DNA from: JAYZAP01 sp964645285 | GTDB taxonomy: Bacteria > Pseudomonadota > Alphaproteobacteria > JAAXGF01 | Assembly: GCA_964645285.1 (NCBI GenBank) | Contig: CAZYDR010000073.1 | Coordinates: 1-18,955 of the forward strand | Direction: 5' to 3' | Length of the DNA: 18,955 nt | Shown: positions 1 through 7,896 of the stretch, piece after piece | Position numbering within the stretch: position 1 is the first letter of the stretch | Layout of the letters: every line of letters begins with the position of its first letter | Made by a program: the position numbers and the translations under genes | Notes under the pieces: model-generated | What the model was told of the DNA's origin: nothing | The model's database searches: none | Seen by the model: the letters and a program-made list of their open reading frames with translations, nothing else

Positions 1-171
1 GCCACTTGCCATTGGTAATGGTCGTCGATCGACGATATCAGCTATGCGTCATCGTCATTGGCGTAGGGCTGGGATCGTCCTATCATGGCTGACGCTTGGG
101 AGGGGCGGGTTCGCCAGCCAATTTACCGCCGGAACGTGGTCCGGTAGGCAGCAGGATCAAACGAGGCTTCG
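1..171 (+). promoter_or_regulatory. Upstream leader of the nuo operon
   Basis: No gene is supported here. The stretch holds a perfect 14-base palindrome at 22-35 (TCGTCGATCGACGA), a promoter candidate at 58-86 (listed separately), and a GC-rich leader that could fold weakly: GGCTG at 87-91 can pair with CAGCC at 115-119, and CCGGA at 129-133 with TCCGG at 140-144. A GAGG at 163-166 lies 5 bases before the nuoA ATG and is the likely ribosome-binding site. A 14-base palindrome is expected about once by chance in a window of this size, so it is not strong evidence for an operator. The end of the preceding gene, if there is one, is outside the window. Confidence 0.5.
58..86 (+). promoter_or_regulatory. 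Candidate sigma70-type promoter for nuoA
   Basis: TTGGCG at 58-63 (4 of 6 matches to TTGACA) is followed by a spacer of exactly 17 bases and TATCAT at 81-86 (5 of 6 matches to TATAAT). Transcription would start near 92-94 and give a leader of about 80 bases before nuoA. The position, directly ahead of the first gene of the operon, supports the call. The promoter is inferred by eye only. Alphaproteobacterial housekeeping promoters are often looser than this. Confidence 0.45.
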
Positions 172-537
172 ATGGAATCTATACTGGCGGAATACCTGCC
201 GATCCTGATTTTTCTCGCCATCGCTATTGCTATGTCCGCTGTCATTGTCGGTGCGTCCTATATCGTTGCACCGCAACGCCCCAATGGTGCCAAGCTTTCC
301 CAGTACGAGTGCGGATTTGACGCCTTCGACGACACCCGAGGACGCTTTGATGTGCGCTTCTATCTGGTGACGCTGCTGTTCATCATTTTCGATCTGGAAG
401 TCGCATTCCTGTTTCCCTGGGCCACGGTGCTTGGCGACATTGGTTTGTTCGGTTTCTGGTCAATGGTCATCTTCCTCGGTGTTCTGACCATCGGTTTCAT
501 CTACGAGTGGCGCAAAGGAGCCCTGGAATGGGAGTGA
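172..537 (+). CDS. nuoA: NADH-quinone oxidoreductase subunit A
   Basis: NuoA is a small membrane subunit of complex I at the junction of the peripheral and membrane arms, beside the quinone site (known for the family). The 121-residue protein has the usual length and three hydrophobic helices at about 9-31, 62-84 and 94-112. The loop after helix 1 holds the YECGFD signature (45-50), with the Cys that moves during the active/deactive transition in related enzymes. Helix 2 holds the acidic FDLEVAFLFPW stretch (73-83). The ATG at 172 has GAGG 5 bases upstream and is the first gene after the promoter candidate. The end overlaps nuoB by 10 bases. Codon use is visibly less GC-rich than in the mid-operon genes: by hand count about 42 of 121 codons end in A or T. 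Confidence 0.97.
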   Translation: MESILAEYLPILIFLAIAIAMSAVIVGASYIVAPQRPNGAKLSQYECGFDAFDDTRGRFDVRFYLVTLLFIIFDLEVAFLFPWATVLGDIGLFGFWSMVIFLGVLTIGFIYEWRKGALEWE

Positions 538-1082
538 ACTCCGTGGTCGGTCAACACCCAATTGTCGGTCAAGCCTTGGCGCCCGGCGCCGAACAGGACG
601 CGTTGCTGCGCACGGTCACCGGAGAACTGGCCGACAAAGGTTTCATCGTCGCCAATCTCGATAAACTGGTGACATGGGCGCGAACCGGTTCGCTGTGGCC
701 AATGTCTTTTGGCCTAGCGTGTTGCGCTGTCGAGATGATGCACACCGCGGCCAGCCGTTACGACCTCGACCGCTTCGGCATCATTTTCCGGCCAAGCCCG
801 CGTCAGTCGGACGTCATGATCGTTGCCGGCACGCTTTGCAACAAGATGGCCCCGGCCTTGCGCAAGGTCTACGACCAGATGGCGGAACCGCGCTGGNNNN
901 NNNNNNGCTGCGCCAACGGCGGCGGCTACTACCATTATTCCTATTCAGTGGTGCGCGGCTGCGACCGCATCGTGCCCGTCGATATCTATGTTCCCGGCTG
1001 CCCGCCGACGGCGGAGGCGTTGCTCTATGGCATCATGCAGTTGCAGCGCAAGCTTCGCCGCACTGGCACGCTCAGTCGCTGA
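528..1082 (+). CDS. nuoB: NADH-quinone oxidoreductase subunit B (contains assembly gap)
   Basis: NuoB carries the terminal [4Fe-4S] cluster N2, which passes electrons to ubiquinone. Ligands visible are the paired Cys of GLACCAVEMM (65-66), the Cys just after the N run (CANGGG) and the Cys of VPGCPPTAEA. The family pattern W-V-I-S-M-G-S-C leaves six residues between the Trp and the third ligand Cys. Here only four codons remain, the last being N-G-C, so the 10 N probably stand for 16 real bases. The frame is kept by luck. I chose the ATG at 528, which overlaps nuoA by 10 bases, rather than an in-frame start at 507 inside nuoA, because it gives a normal N-terminus. As assembled the product is 184 residues; the true one is probably 186. 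Confidence 0.95.
   Translation: MGVNSVVGQHPIVGQALAPGAEQDALLRTVTGELADKGFIVANLDKLVTWARTGSLWPMSFGLACCAVEMMHTAASRYDLDRFGIIFRPSPRQSDVMIVAGTLCNKMAPALRKVYDQMAEPRWXXXXCANGGGYYHYSYSVVRGCDRIVPVDIYVPGCPPTAEALLYGIMQLQRKLRRTGTLSR
897..906. other. Assembly gap of 10 N inside nuoB
   Basis: Ten N interrupt nuoB directly before the third cluster N2 ligand. Ten is a common fixed filler length. Comparison with the invariant VISMGS segment of NuoB suggests that 16 bases are missing. Both flanks encode continuous NuoB, so the join itself looks correct. Confidence 0.95.
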
Positions 1083-1140
1083 CGTTTCCGCCAATCAGCT
1101 TTTAGACAGTCATCCCAGTATCCGGTTGTAGGAAAGTATC

Positions 1141-1761
1141 GTGTCAGAGGCGCTCAGGGAATTAGGCGAGTATATCGCTAACGGGTTAGTCGACGAGGTG
1201 GTCGACACCGAGGTCGCCCATGACGAGCTCATGGTTCGCGTCAAGCGCGACGCCCTGGTCCGTGTCCTGACTTTTCTGCGCGACGACAGCAATTGCCAGT
1301 TCAAATTGCTAATGGACGTTTGTGGCGTCGATTTCCCCAATCGCGATGAGCGCTTCGAAGTGGTCTACAATCTGCTGAGCCTGACTCATAACCAGCGAGT
1401 CCGCATCAAGGTGTCGTGCAATGCGGACACGCCGGTGCCGTCAGCTACCGGCGTCTTCTCTTCCGCCGACTGGTGGGAGCGAGAAGCCTGGGACATGTAT
1501 GGGATCTACTTCTCGGGCCATCCGGATTTGCGCCGCATCCTTACCGACTACGGTTTCGAGGGTCATCCCCTGCGCAAGGATTTTCCCCTGAGCGGCCATG
1601 TGGAGATGCGCTACGACGACGCGCAGAAGCGTGTGGTCTACGAACCGGTGAGCCTGCCGCAGGAGTTCCGGTCATTTGATTTCCTCAGCCCTTGGGAAGG
1701 CGCTGGGTACGTGCTGCCCAAGGCGGATGAGGACGAGGCGGCGGGGAACGGTGATGGCTGA
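1141..1761 (+). CDS. nuoC: NADH-quinone oxidoreductase subunit C
   Basis: NuoC is the 30-kDa peripheral-arm subunit (homologue of mitochondrial NDUFS3) that packs against NuoD and NuoB. The 206-residue protein has the family signature WEREAWDMYGIYF (about 112-124), followed by GHPDLRRILTDYGFEGHPLRKD. It ends with the EFRSFDFLSPWEG tail typical of alphaproteobacterial and mitochondrial forms. The start is GTG at 1141, with AGGAA at 1130-1134 six bases upstream. The 58 bases between nuoB and this start are the longest gap inside the nuo operon and show no convincing promoter. NuoC is separate from NuoD, unlike the fused enterobacterial protein. The last 8 bases overlap nuoD. Confidence 0.96.
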   Translation: MSEALRELGEYIANGLVDEVVDTEVAHDELMVRVKRDALVRVLTFLRDDSNCQFKLLMDVCGVDFPNRDERFEVVYNLLSLTHNQRVRIKVSCNADTPVPSATGVFSSADWWEREAWDMYGIYFSGHPDLRRILTDYGFEGHPLRKDFPLSGHVEMRYDDAQKRVVYEPVSLPQEFRSFDFLSPWEGAGYVLPKADEDEAAGNGDG

Positions 1762-2932
1762 GACCCAGATCAGCAACCTGACAGTTAACTTCGGGCCTCA
1801 GCATCCGGCGGCCCATGGCGTGTTGCGCCTGATACTGGAAATGGACGGCGAGGTGATCGAGCGCGCCGATCCGCATATCGGCCTGCTCCATCGGGGCACT
1901 GAAAAGCTTATCGAGCACAAGACCTACTTTCAGGCGCTGCCCTATTTCGATCGTCTCGATTATGTCTCCATGATGGCCCAGGAACATTGTTTCAGTCTGG
2001 CGGTGGAAAAGCTGCTGGGTTGCGAGGTACCTCTGCGGGGCCAGTACATCCGGGTGCTGTTCGCCGAGATTACCCGGATCATGAACCATACCTTCCAGCT
2101 TTCCGCCCACGCTCTCGATGTTGGGGCCATGACGCCGTTCCTGTGGATGTTCGAGGAACGCGAGTCCATGTTCGAATTTTACGAAGCCGTGTCAGGCGCC
2201 CGTATGCACGCTGGCTATATTCGTCCCGGCGGCGTCAGCCAGGACATGCCCGCCGGCCTTGCCGAGGACATCATGGCCTTCACCGAGCGCATGACCAAGC
2301 TGCTCGACGAGGTCGAAACTGTGCTGACCGAGAACCGCATCTGGAAACAGCGCACCGTGGATATCGGCATCGTTACGGCCCAACAGGCCATGGATTGGGG
2401 TTTCTCAGGACCCATGCTGCGCGGCTCGGGCGTTGCCTGGGACCTGCGCAAGGCGCAACCCTATGACGTCTACGAGCGCATGGACTTCGACATTCCCATC
2501 GGCAAGAACGGCGATTGCTACGACCGCTATCTGGTGCGTTTCGAGGAAATGCGTCAGTCGTTGCGGATTATTTGCCAGTGCCTCGAGGAAATGACCGAGG
2601 GGCCGGTCAAATCTCTCGACCGCAAGGTCTCACCACCGCCGCGGGCGGAAATGAAGACATCCATGGAAGCTCTTATTCATCACTTCAAGCTGTATACCGA
2701 GGGCTACCACGTGCCGGCCGGCGAAACCTATACGGCGGTTGAGGTGCCCAAGGGCGAGTTCGGGGTGTATATCGTTGCCGACGGCAGCAACAAGCCCTAC
2801 CGCTGTAAGATCAGGGCGCCCGGCTTTGCCCATCTCCAGGGGCTCGACTTCATGGGCCAAGGGCACATGCTGGCCGATGTTGTAACCATTATCGGCACCT
2901 TGGACGTGGTTTTTGGCGAGATCGACAGATGA
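1754..2932 (+). CDS. nuoD: NADH-quinone oxidoreductase subunit D
   Basis: NuoD is the 49-kDa subunit, which forms the quinone-binding cavity together with NuoB. It descends from the large subunit of NiFe hydrogenases but has no metal site. The N-terminal loop NFGPQHPAAHGVLRL (12-26) and the conserved LPYFDRLDY (62-70), whose Tyr contacts the quinone headgroup in studied enzymes, are intact, as is the C-terminal GQGHMLADVVTIIGTLDVVFGEIDR region. Length is 392 residues from the ATG at 1754, normal for the family. A GTG at 1751 is in frame, but the ATG fits homologues better. It overlaps nuoC by 8 bases and nuoE by 4 (ATGA). Confidence 0.97.
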   Translation: MAETQISNLTVNFGPQHPAAHGVLRLILEMDGEVIERADPHIGLLHRGTEKLIEHKTYFQALPYFDRLDYVSMMAQEHCFSLAVEKLLGCEVPLRGQYIRVLFAEITRIMNHTFQLSAHALDVGAMTPFLWMFEERESMFEFYEAVSGARMHAGYIRPGGVSQDMPAGLAEDIMAFTERMTKLLDEVETVLTENRIWKQRTVDIGIVTAQQAMDWGFSGPMLRGSGVAWDLRKAQPYDVYERMDFDIPIGKNGDCYDRYLVRFEEMRQSLRIICQCLEEMTEGPVKSLDRKVSPPPRAEMKTSMEALIHHFKLYTEGYHVPAGETYTAVEVPKGEFGVYIVADGSNKPYRCKIRAPGFAHLQGLDFMGQGHMLADVVTIIGTLDVVFGEIDR

Positions 2933-3522
2933 CCAGCGAACCCTTCCAGTTCACCGCCGAAAACGCCGAAACGGCCAAGACCGTGATCGCGCGTTATCCC
3001 GAGGGCCGTCAGCAAAGCGCGGTGATGCCGCTGCTCGATCTTGCCCAGCGCCAGAATGATGGTTGGTTGTCCGACGACGCCATCGGCTATGTCGCCGACT
3101 TCCTCGAAATGCCGCGCATTCGGGCGCGGGAAGTGGCCAGCTTCTACACCATGTATCACCTCAAGCCGGTGGGTAAACATGTGGTCGGCGTCTGCACCAC
3201 CACGCCGTGCTGGCTGCGTGGCAGCGCCGCGGTGCTTGATGCCTGCCGCGAGGCCACTGGCGCCGAGGTCGGCGAGACCTCCGAGGACGGCCAGTTCACC
3301 CTCATCGAGATCGAGTGCATGGGCGCCTGCTGCAATGCACCCATGATGGAGATCGGCGACGACTATTTCGAAGACCTCGATGTTGACAGCACCAAGCGGG
3401 TCATCGAGGCCCTGAAGCGCGGCGAGAAGCCGACACCCGGTTCCCAGATCGGTCGCCGTTCGTCCGAGCCGGCCACCGGCCTGACCACCCTCAAGGACAG
3501 CCAGAAGACGGAGGGTGCGTGA
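2929..3522 (+). CDS. nuoE: NADH-quinone oxidoreductase subunit E (24 kDa)
   Basis: NuoE is the thioredoxin-like subunit of the NADH-dehydrogenase module and carries the off-pathway [2Fe-2S] cluster N1a. All four ligands are present: Cys89 and Cys94 (CTTTPC) and Cys130 and Cys134 (CMGAC). At 197 residues it is about 30 longer than E. coli NuoE. The extra C-terminal tail contains GSQIGRRSSEP and GLTTLKD, which resembles the tail of alphaproteobacterial NuoE proteins that contacts neighbouring subunits. The start overlaps the nuoD stop (ATGA), and the gene is followed directly by its structural partner nuoF. Confidence 0.96.
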   Translation: MTSEPFQFTAENAETAKTVIARYPEGRQQSAVMPLLDLAQRQNDGWLSDDAIGYVADFLEMPRIRAREVASFYTMYHLKPVGKHVVGVCTTTPCWLRGSAAVLDACREATGAEVGETSEDGQFTLIEIECMGACCNAPMMEIGDDYFEDLDVDSTKRVIEALKRGEKPTPGSQIGRRSSEPATGLTTLKDSQKTEGA

Positions 3523-4799
3523 TGCTGCGTGATCAAGATCGCATTTTCACCAATCTCTACGGTTTCGACGACTGGCGTCTGGCCGGCGCCCAGCGCCGTG
3601 GTGACTGGGACGGGACCAAGGAGATCATCGCCAAGGGCCGCGACTGGATCATCGAGCGGATGAAGGAATCCGGTCTCCGTGGCCGTGGCGGCGCCGGCTT
3701 CCCGGCGGGCCTCAAGTGGTCGTTCATGCCCAAGGACCCGGGGCCGCTGCCCGGTTATCTGGTGGTCAACGCCGATGAAGGCGAACCCGGCACCTGCAAG
3801 GACCGGGAAATCATGCGCAACGACCCGCACAAGCTGGTCGAGGGCTGTCTGCTGGCCGGCGCCGCCATGGGCGCGCAGGCCGCTTACATCTATATTCGCG
3901 GCGAGTTCCACCTTGAGGCCGACCGCCTCGAGGCCGCCATCGCCGAGGCCTACGACGCCGGGCTTCTCGGCAAGGATTGCTGCGGTTCGGGTTACCAGTA
4001 CGACGTCTACGTCCACCGTGGCGCCGGAGCCTATATCTGCGGCGAGGAAACCGCGCTGATTGAAAGTATCGAGGGCGCCAAGGGCCAGCCCCGCATGAAG
4101 CCGCCGTTCCCTGCCGTTGCCGGCGTCTGGGGTTGCCCGACGACGGTCAACAACGTCGAGACTATCGCCGTGGCGCCGACCATCCTGCGCCGTGGCGCCG
4201 AGTGGTTCGCCGGACTGGGCCGGCCGCGCAACACCGGCACCAAGGTATTCTGCATATCGGGCCACGTGGAAACCCCGTGCAACGTGGAAGAGGAGATGGG
4301 CATCCCGCTCAAGGAACTCATCGACAAGCACGCCGGCGGTGTCCGCGGCGGTTGGGACAACCTGCTGGCGGTGATTCCCGGCGGCTCGTCGGTGCCCATG
4401 CTGCCCGAGTCGATCTGCGACACGGTGCTGATGGATTTCGACTCCCTGGTCGAGGTCAAGTCGGGCCTCGGCACGGCGGCGGTCATCGTTATGGATAAGT
4501 CGACCGATCTGGTGCGCGCTATTGCCCGGCTGGCCAGATTCTATGCCCATGAAAGCTGCGGCCAGTGCACGCCGTGCCGCGAAGGCACCGGATGGATGTG
4601 GCGGGTTATGGAGCGCATGGCGCGGGGCGAGGCGACCATCGACGAGATCGACCTGTTACACGATGTCTCGAAGCAGGTCGAGGGCCACACGATTTGCGCT
4701 CTTGGTGACGCCGCCGCCTGGCCGATCCAGGGTCTGATCCGTCATTTCCGCCCCGAGCTCGAGCGCCGCATCGCCGAGCGCCAGGGTGCGGCGGCTTAG
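3522..4799 (+). CDS. nuoF: NADH-quinone oxidoreductase subunit F (51 kDa)
   Basis: NuoF binds NADH and FMN and holds [4Fe-4S] cluster N3; it is the electron entry point of complex I. The FMN/NADH region is intact: GLRGRGGAGFP (51-61), VVNADEGEPGTCKDR (81-95) and GAGAYICGEETAL (157-169). Cluster N3 ligands are Cys336, Cys339 and Cys342 (CGQCTPC) plus Cys382. I start at the ATG at 3522, which shares one base with the nuoE stop and has GGAGGG at 3510-3515 six bases away. A GTG at 3519 would add one residue but sits only 3 bases from that site. Length is 425 residues, normal for the family. Confidence 0.97.
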   Translation: MLRDQDRIFTNLYGFDDWRLAGAQRRGDWDGTKEIIAKGRDWIIERMKESGLRGRGGAGFPAGLKWSFMPKDPGPLPGYLVVNADEGEPGTCKDREIMRNDPHKLVEGCLLAGAAMGAQAAYIYIRGEFHLEADRLEAAIAEAYDAGLLGKDCCGSGYQYDVYVHRGAGAYICGEETALIESIEGAKGQPRMKPPFPAVAGVWGCPTTVNNVETIAVAPTILRRGAEWFAGLGRPRNTGTKVFCISGHVETPCNVEEEMGIPLKELIDKHAGGVRGGWDNLLAVIPGGSSVPMLPESICDTVLMDFDSLVEVKSGLGTAAVIVMDKSTDLVRAIARLARFYAHESCGQCTPCREGTGWMWRVMERMARGEATIDEIDLLHDVSKQVEGHTICALGDAAAWPIQGLIRHFRPELERRIAERQGAAA

Positions 4800-4811
4800 G
4801 GAAGGATTGTC

Positions 4812-6863
4812 ATGCCTACCCTGACCATTGACGGTACCGAGATCGAGGTCGAGGACGGCCTTACCGTGCTCCAGGCCTGCGAACTGGCCGGCGTCGAAGT
4901 GCCGCGGTTCTGCTATCACTCGCGCCTGTCCATCGCCGGCAATTGCCGCATGTGCCTGGTCGAGATGGAGCGGGCGCCCAAGCCCATCGCCTCCTGCGCC
5001 ATGCCCGTGGGCGACGGCATGGTCATCAAGACCAACACCCCGGCGGTCAAGAAGGCCCGTGAAGGAGTGATGGAGTTCCTGCTGATCAATCACCCGCTCG
5101 ATTGCCCGATCTGCGATCAGGGCGGCGAGTGTGACTTGCAGGACCAGGCCATGGCCTATGGCCGGGGCAGCAACCGCTACGACGAGCATAAGCGCGCCGT
5201 CCTTGAGAAGAATTTCGGGCCCCTGGCCAAAACCCAGATGACCCGCTGCATTCACTGCACCCGCTGTATCCGCTTCATGGAAGACGTCGCCGGCATGCCT
5301 GAACTGGGCGCCTTCGGCCGTGGCGAGCGTACCGAGATCGATACCTATCTCGACGGCGTGCTGCATTCGGAGCTGTCGGGCAATATCGTTGATCTGTGCC
5401 CGGTGGGCGCGCTGACCTCGAAGCCCTATGCCTTCAGCGCCCGGCCGTGGGAACTCAAGAGCACCGAGACCATCGACGTGATGGACGCGGTTGGCTGCAA
5501 TATCCGGGTCGATGCTCGGGGCGGGGCGGTCATGCGGGTGCAGCCGCGGCTCAACGACGACGTCAACGAGGAGTGGATCTCCGACAAGACCCGCTTCGCC
5601 TGCGACGGTCTTCGCAGCCAGCGCCTCGACACGCCCATGCTGCGCCGTGACGGCCGCCTGGAGGCGGCGTTCTGGGACGACGCTTTCACCGCCATCGCCA
5701 AGGGTCTGGGCGGGTTGTCCGGTGGTCAGATCGGCGCCATTGCCGGCGATCAGGCCGACGCCGAAGCCATGTTCGCTCTCAAGGGCCTGATGGATGCCAT
5801 GGGCTCGCCCAACATTGATTGCCGCCAGGACGGCGCTGCAATCGGCGGGGGTAGCCGCGCCGGCTACCTGTTCAACACCACCATTGCCGGCATTGATGAC
5901 GCCGACGTCTGTTTGCTGGTCGGCACCAACCCGCGTCTCGAAGCGCCGATCATCAACGCCCGCCTGCGCAAACGCTATCTCGCCGGCGGCTTCACGGTGG
6001 GCGTGGTAGGCCCCGAGGCGGCGCTGACCTATCCGGCCCAACGGCTCGGCGCCGGACCCGAGACGCTGAACCAACTCGCCGCCGGAACCCACTCGTTCGC
6101 CAGTGTCCTCAAGGATGCCGAACGGCCGATGATTGTCGTCGGCATGGGCGCCCTGACGCGGGCCGATGGCGCCGCCGTGCTGGCAACCGCGCGCAAGATT
6201 GCCGATGACTGCGGCATGGTGAAGGACGGCTGGAACGGCTTCAATGTGCTGCACGGCGCCGCCGCCCGTGTCGCCGGTCTTGATTTGGGGCTGGTGCCCG
6301 GAGACGGCGGCCGAAACGTTGCCGCCATGGTCGCGGGCGACATCAAGGCGCTCTATTTGCTCGGTGCCGACGAGATCGACATGTCCACCCTGGGCGACGC
6401 CTTCGTCATTTATCAGGGCCATCACGGCGATGCCGGCGCGGCCCGCGCCGACGTAGTCCTGCCCGGCGCCGCCTATACGGAAAAGAACGCCACCTACGCC
6501 AACACCGAAGGCCGGGCGCAACAGACCAAGCTGGTCACCTTCCCGCCGGGCGAGGCGCGGGAGGACTGGACGATCCTGCGGGCCTTGTCGGCGGTGCTGG
6601 ACAAGACCCTGCCGTACGACAACCTGCGCGAGCTGCGCGCCCGTATGGTCAAGGCCGCGCCGTCGCTTGGCACCATCGACGAGACCACCGCGGCGGCCTG
6701 GGGAGATTTCGGCACGAATGGCGCCATGGACGGGCAACCGTTCGAAAGCGCCGTCAGCAATTTCTACATGACCGATCCGATCAGCCGCGCCTCGGCCACC
6801 ATGGCGGAATGCGCGGCGGCGTTCGGGACGGCCCAGGGCGAGGCGACGGGTACCGATGGGTGA
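4812..6863 (+). CDS. nuoG: NADH-quinone oxidoreductase subunit G (75 kDa)
   Basis: NuoG carries the iron-sulfur chain from NuoF toward NuoI. Ligands seen: [2Fe-2S] N1b, Cys34, Cys45, Cys48, Cys62; [4Fe-4S] N5, His94, Cys98, Cys101, Cys107; [4Fe-4S] N4, Cys146, Cys149, Cys152, Cys196. The extra cluster N7 of E. coli and Thermus is gone: the CxxCxxxC motif reads DVMDAVGC (222-229), and the position of the fourth Cys is Ser257 in ISDKTRF. After this comes the molybdopterin-oxidoreductase-like domain, which has no catalytic role in complex I. The 683-residue length matches alphaproteobacterial and mitochondrial proteins, not the ~900-residue E. coli form. AAGGA at 4802-4806 precedes the ATG. It overlaps nuoH by 8 bases. 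Confidence 0.97.
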   Translation: MPTLTIDGTEIEVEDGLTVLQACELAGVEVPRFCYHSRLSIAGNCRMCLVEMERAPKPIASCAMPVGDGMVIKTNTPAVKKAREGVMEFLLINHPLDCPICDQGGECDLQDQAMAYGRGSNRYDEHKRAVLEKNFGPLAKTQMTRCIHCTRCIRFMEDVAGMPELGAFGRGERTEIDTYLDGVLHSELSGNIVDLCPVGALTSKPYAFSARPWELKSTETIDVMDAVGCNIRVDARGGAVMRVQPRLNDDVNEEWISDKTRFACDGLRSQRLDTPMLRRDGRLEAAFWDDAFTAIAKGLGGLSGGQIGAIAGDQADAEAMFALKGLMDAMGSPNIDCRQDGAAIGGGSRAGYLFNTTIAGIDDADVCLLVGTNPRLEAPIINARLRKRYLAGGFTVGVVGPEAALTYPAQRLGAGPETLNQLAAGTHSFASVLKDAERPMIVVGMGALTRADGAAVLATARKIADDCGMVKDGWNGFNVLHGAAARVAGLDLGLVPGDGGRNVAAMVAGDIKALYLLGADEIDMSTLGDAFVIYQGHHGDAGAARADVVLPGAAYTEKNATYANTEGRAQQTKLVTFPPGEAREDWTILRALSAVLDKTLPYDNLRELRARMVKAAPSLGTIDETTAAAWGDFGTNGAMDGQPFESAVSNFYMTDPISRASATMAECAAAFGTAQGEATGTDG

Positions 6864-7896
6864 GATAGCTCAGTATCTCGGGCCGCTGGCGCCCTATTGG
6901 GACGGCTATATCTGGCCGTTGATCTGGATCGTCATGGGCATCGTCGCCATCCTGGCGCCGGTTATGCTGAGCGTCGCCTACCTGACCTATGCCGAGCGCA
7001 AGGTCATCGGCGCCATGCAGATCCGCAAGGGGCCCAACGTGGTCGGGCCGTTCGGCCTGCTGCAGCCCATCGCCGACGCGGTCAAGCTGCTGTTCAAGGA
7101 AACCATCATCCCGTCGGGCGCCAACAAAATTCTTTTCGTCTTGGCGCCCATGCTGACCTTCGTTCTGGCCCTGGTGGCCTGGGCGGTGATCCCGTTCGGC
7201 GACGGTCTGGTGCTGGCCGACATCAACGTCGGCATCCTGTATCTGTTCGCCATCTCGTCTCTCGGGGTCTACGGCGTCATCATCGCCGGCTGGGCGAGCA
7301 ACTCGCGTTACGCTTTCCTCGGCGCCCTGCGCTCGGCCGCCCAGATGGTGTCCTACGAAGTCTCCATGGGCTTCGTCATCATTACCGTGCTGATCTGCGT
7401 CGGCTCCCTGCGCCTGACCGACATCGTGCTGGCCCAGCAGACCGTATGGTTCTTCATTCCGCTGTTCCCGATGTTCGTCATCTTCTTTATCTCGGTGCTG
7501 GCGGAGACCAATCGCGCACCCTTCGACATGCCCGAGGCCGAGGCCGAACTGGTGGCCGGCTTCAACGTCGAATATTCGGCCATGACCTTCGCCCTGTTCT
7601 TCCTCGGCGAATACGCCAACATGATTCTCATGAGCGGCATGACCGTGGTGCTGTTCCTTGGCGGCTGGCTACCGCCGTTCGACGTGGCGCCGTTCAACTG
7701 GATTCCGGGGCCGCTGTGGTTCGCCGCCAAGATCGCCGGCGTATTGTTCTTCTTCCTGTGGGTGCGGGCGACATTCCCGCGTTATCGCTACGACCAGATT
7801 ATGCGTCTCGGCTGGAAGGTATTCCTGCCGTTGTCGCTCTTCGCCGTTGTCGCTTATTCGGGCATTCTCGTAGCCTTCGATTGGGTGCCGAAATGA
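6856..7896 (+). CDS. nuoH: NADH-quinone oxidoreductase subunit H
   Basis: NuoH (ND1) is the membrane subunit that seats the peripheral arm and forms the entrance of the quinone tunnel. The 346-residue protein is almost entirely hydrophobic helices (eight in the family). It contains the signatures YAERKVIGAMQIRKGPNVVG (45-64), LRSAAQMVSYE and the acidic loop AETNRAPFDMPEAEAELVAG, which links the quinone site to the proton channels. The ATG at 6856 lies inside the end of nuoG (8-base overlap). Codon use is strongly GC-ending: only about 14 of the first 119 codons end in A or T by hand count. The stop codon lies inside a perfect 18-bp palindrome. Confidence 0.97.
   Translation: MGEIAQYLGPLAPYWDGYIWPLIWIVMGIVAILAPVMLSVAYLTYAERKVIGAMQIRKGPNVVGPFGLLQPIADAVKLLFKETIIPSGANKILFVLAPMLTFVLALVAWAVIPFGDGLVLADINVGILYLFAISSLGVYGVIIAGWASNSRYAFLGALRSAAQMVSYEVSMGFVIITVLICVGSLRLTDIVLAQQTVWFFIPLFPMFVIFFISVLAETNRAPFDMPEAEAELVAGFNVEYSAMTFALFFLGEYANMILMSGMTVVLFLGGWLPPFDVAPFNWIPGPLWFAAKIAGVLFFFLWVRATFPRYRYDQIMRLGWKVFLPLSLFAVVAYSGILVAFDWVPK

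Noticed and set aside
22..35. 14-bp perfect palindrome upstream of nuoA as an operator
   Set aside because: A palindrome of this length is expected about once by chance in a window this long. There is no second copy at the other promoter candidate, so I note it only as part of the leader.
3363..4550. A 395-codon open frame on the - strand opposite nuoF
   Set aside because: Same cause as above. nuoF is fully supported on the + strand and the antisense product shows no family signature.
4656..6737. A 693-codon open frame on the - strand opposite nuoG and the end of nuoF
   Set aside because: It is rich in Gly, His, Asp and Ala with no recognisable domain. It lies codon-aligned opposite a strongly GC3-biased gene, a well-known cause of long antisense open frames. 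nuoG on the + strand has all its cluster ligands.
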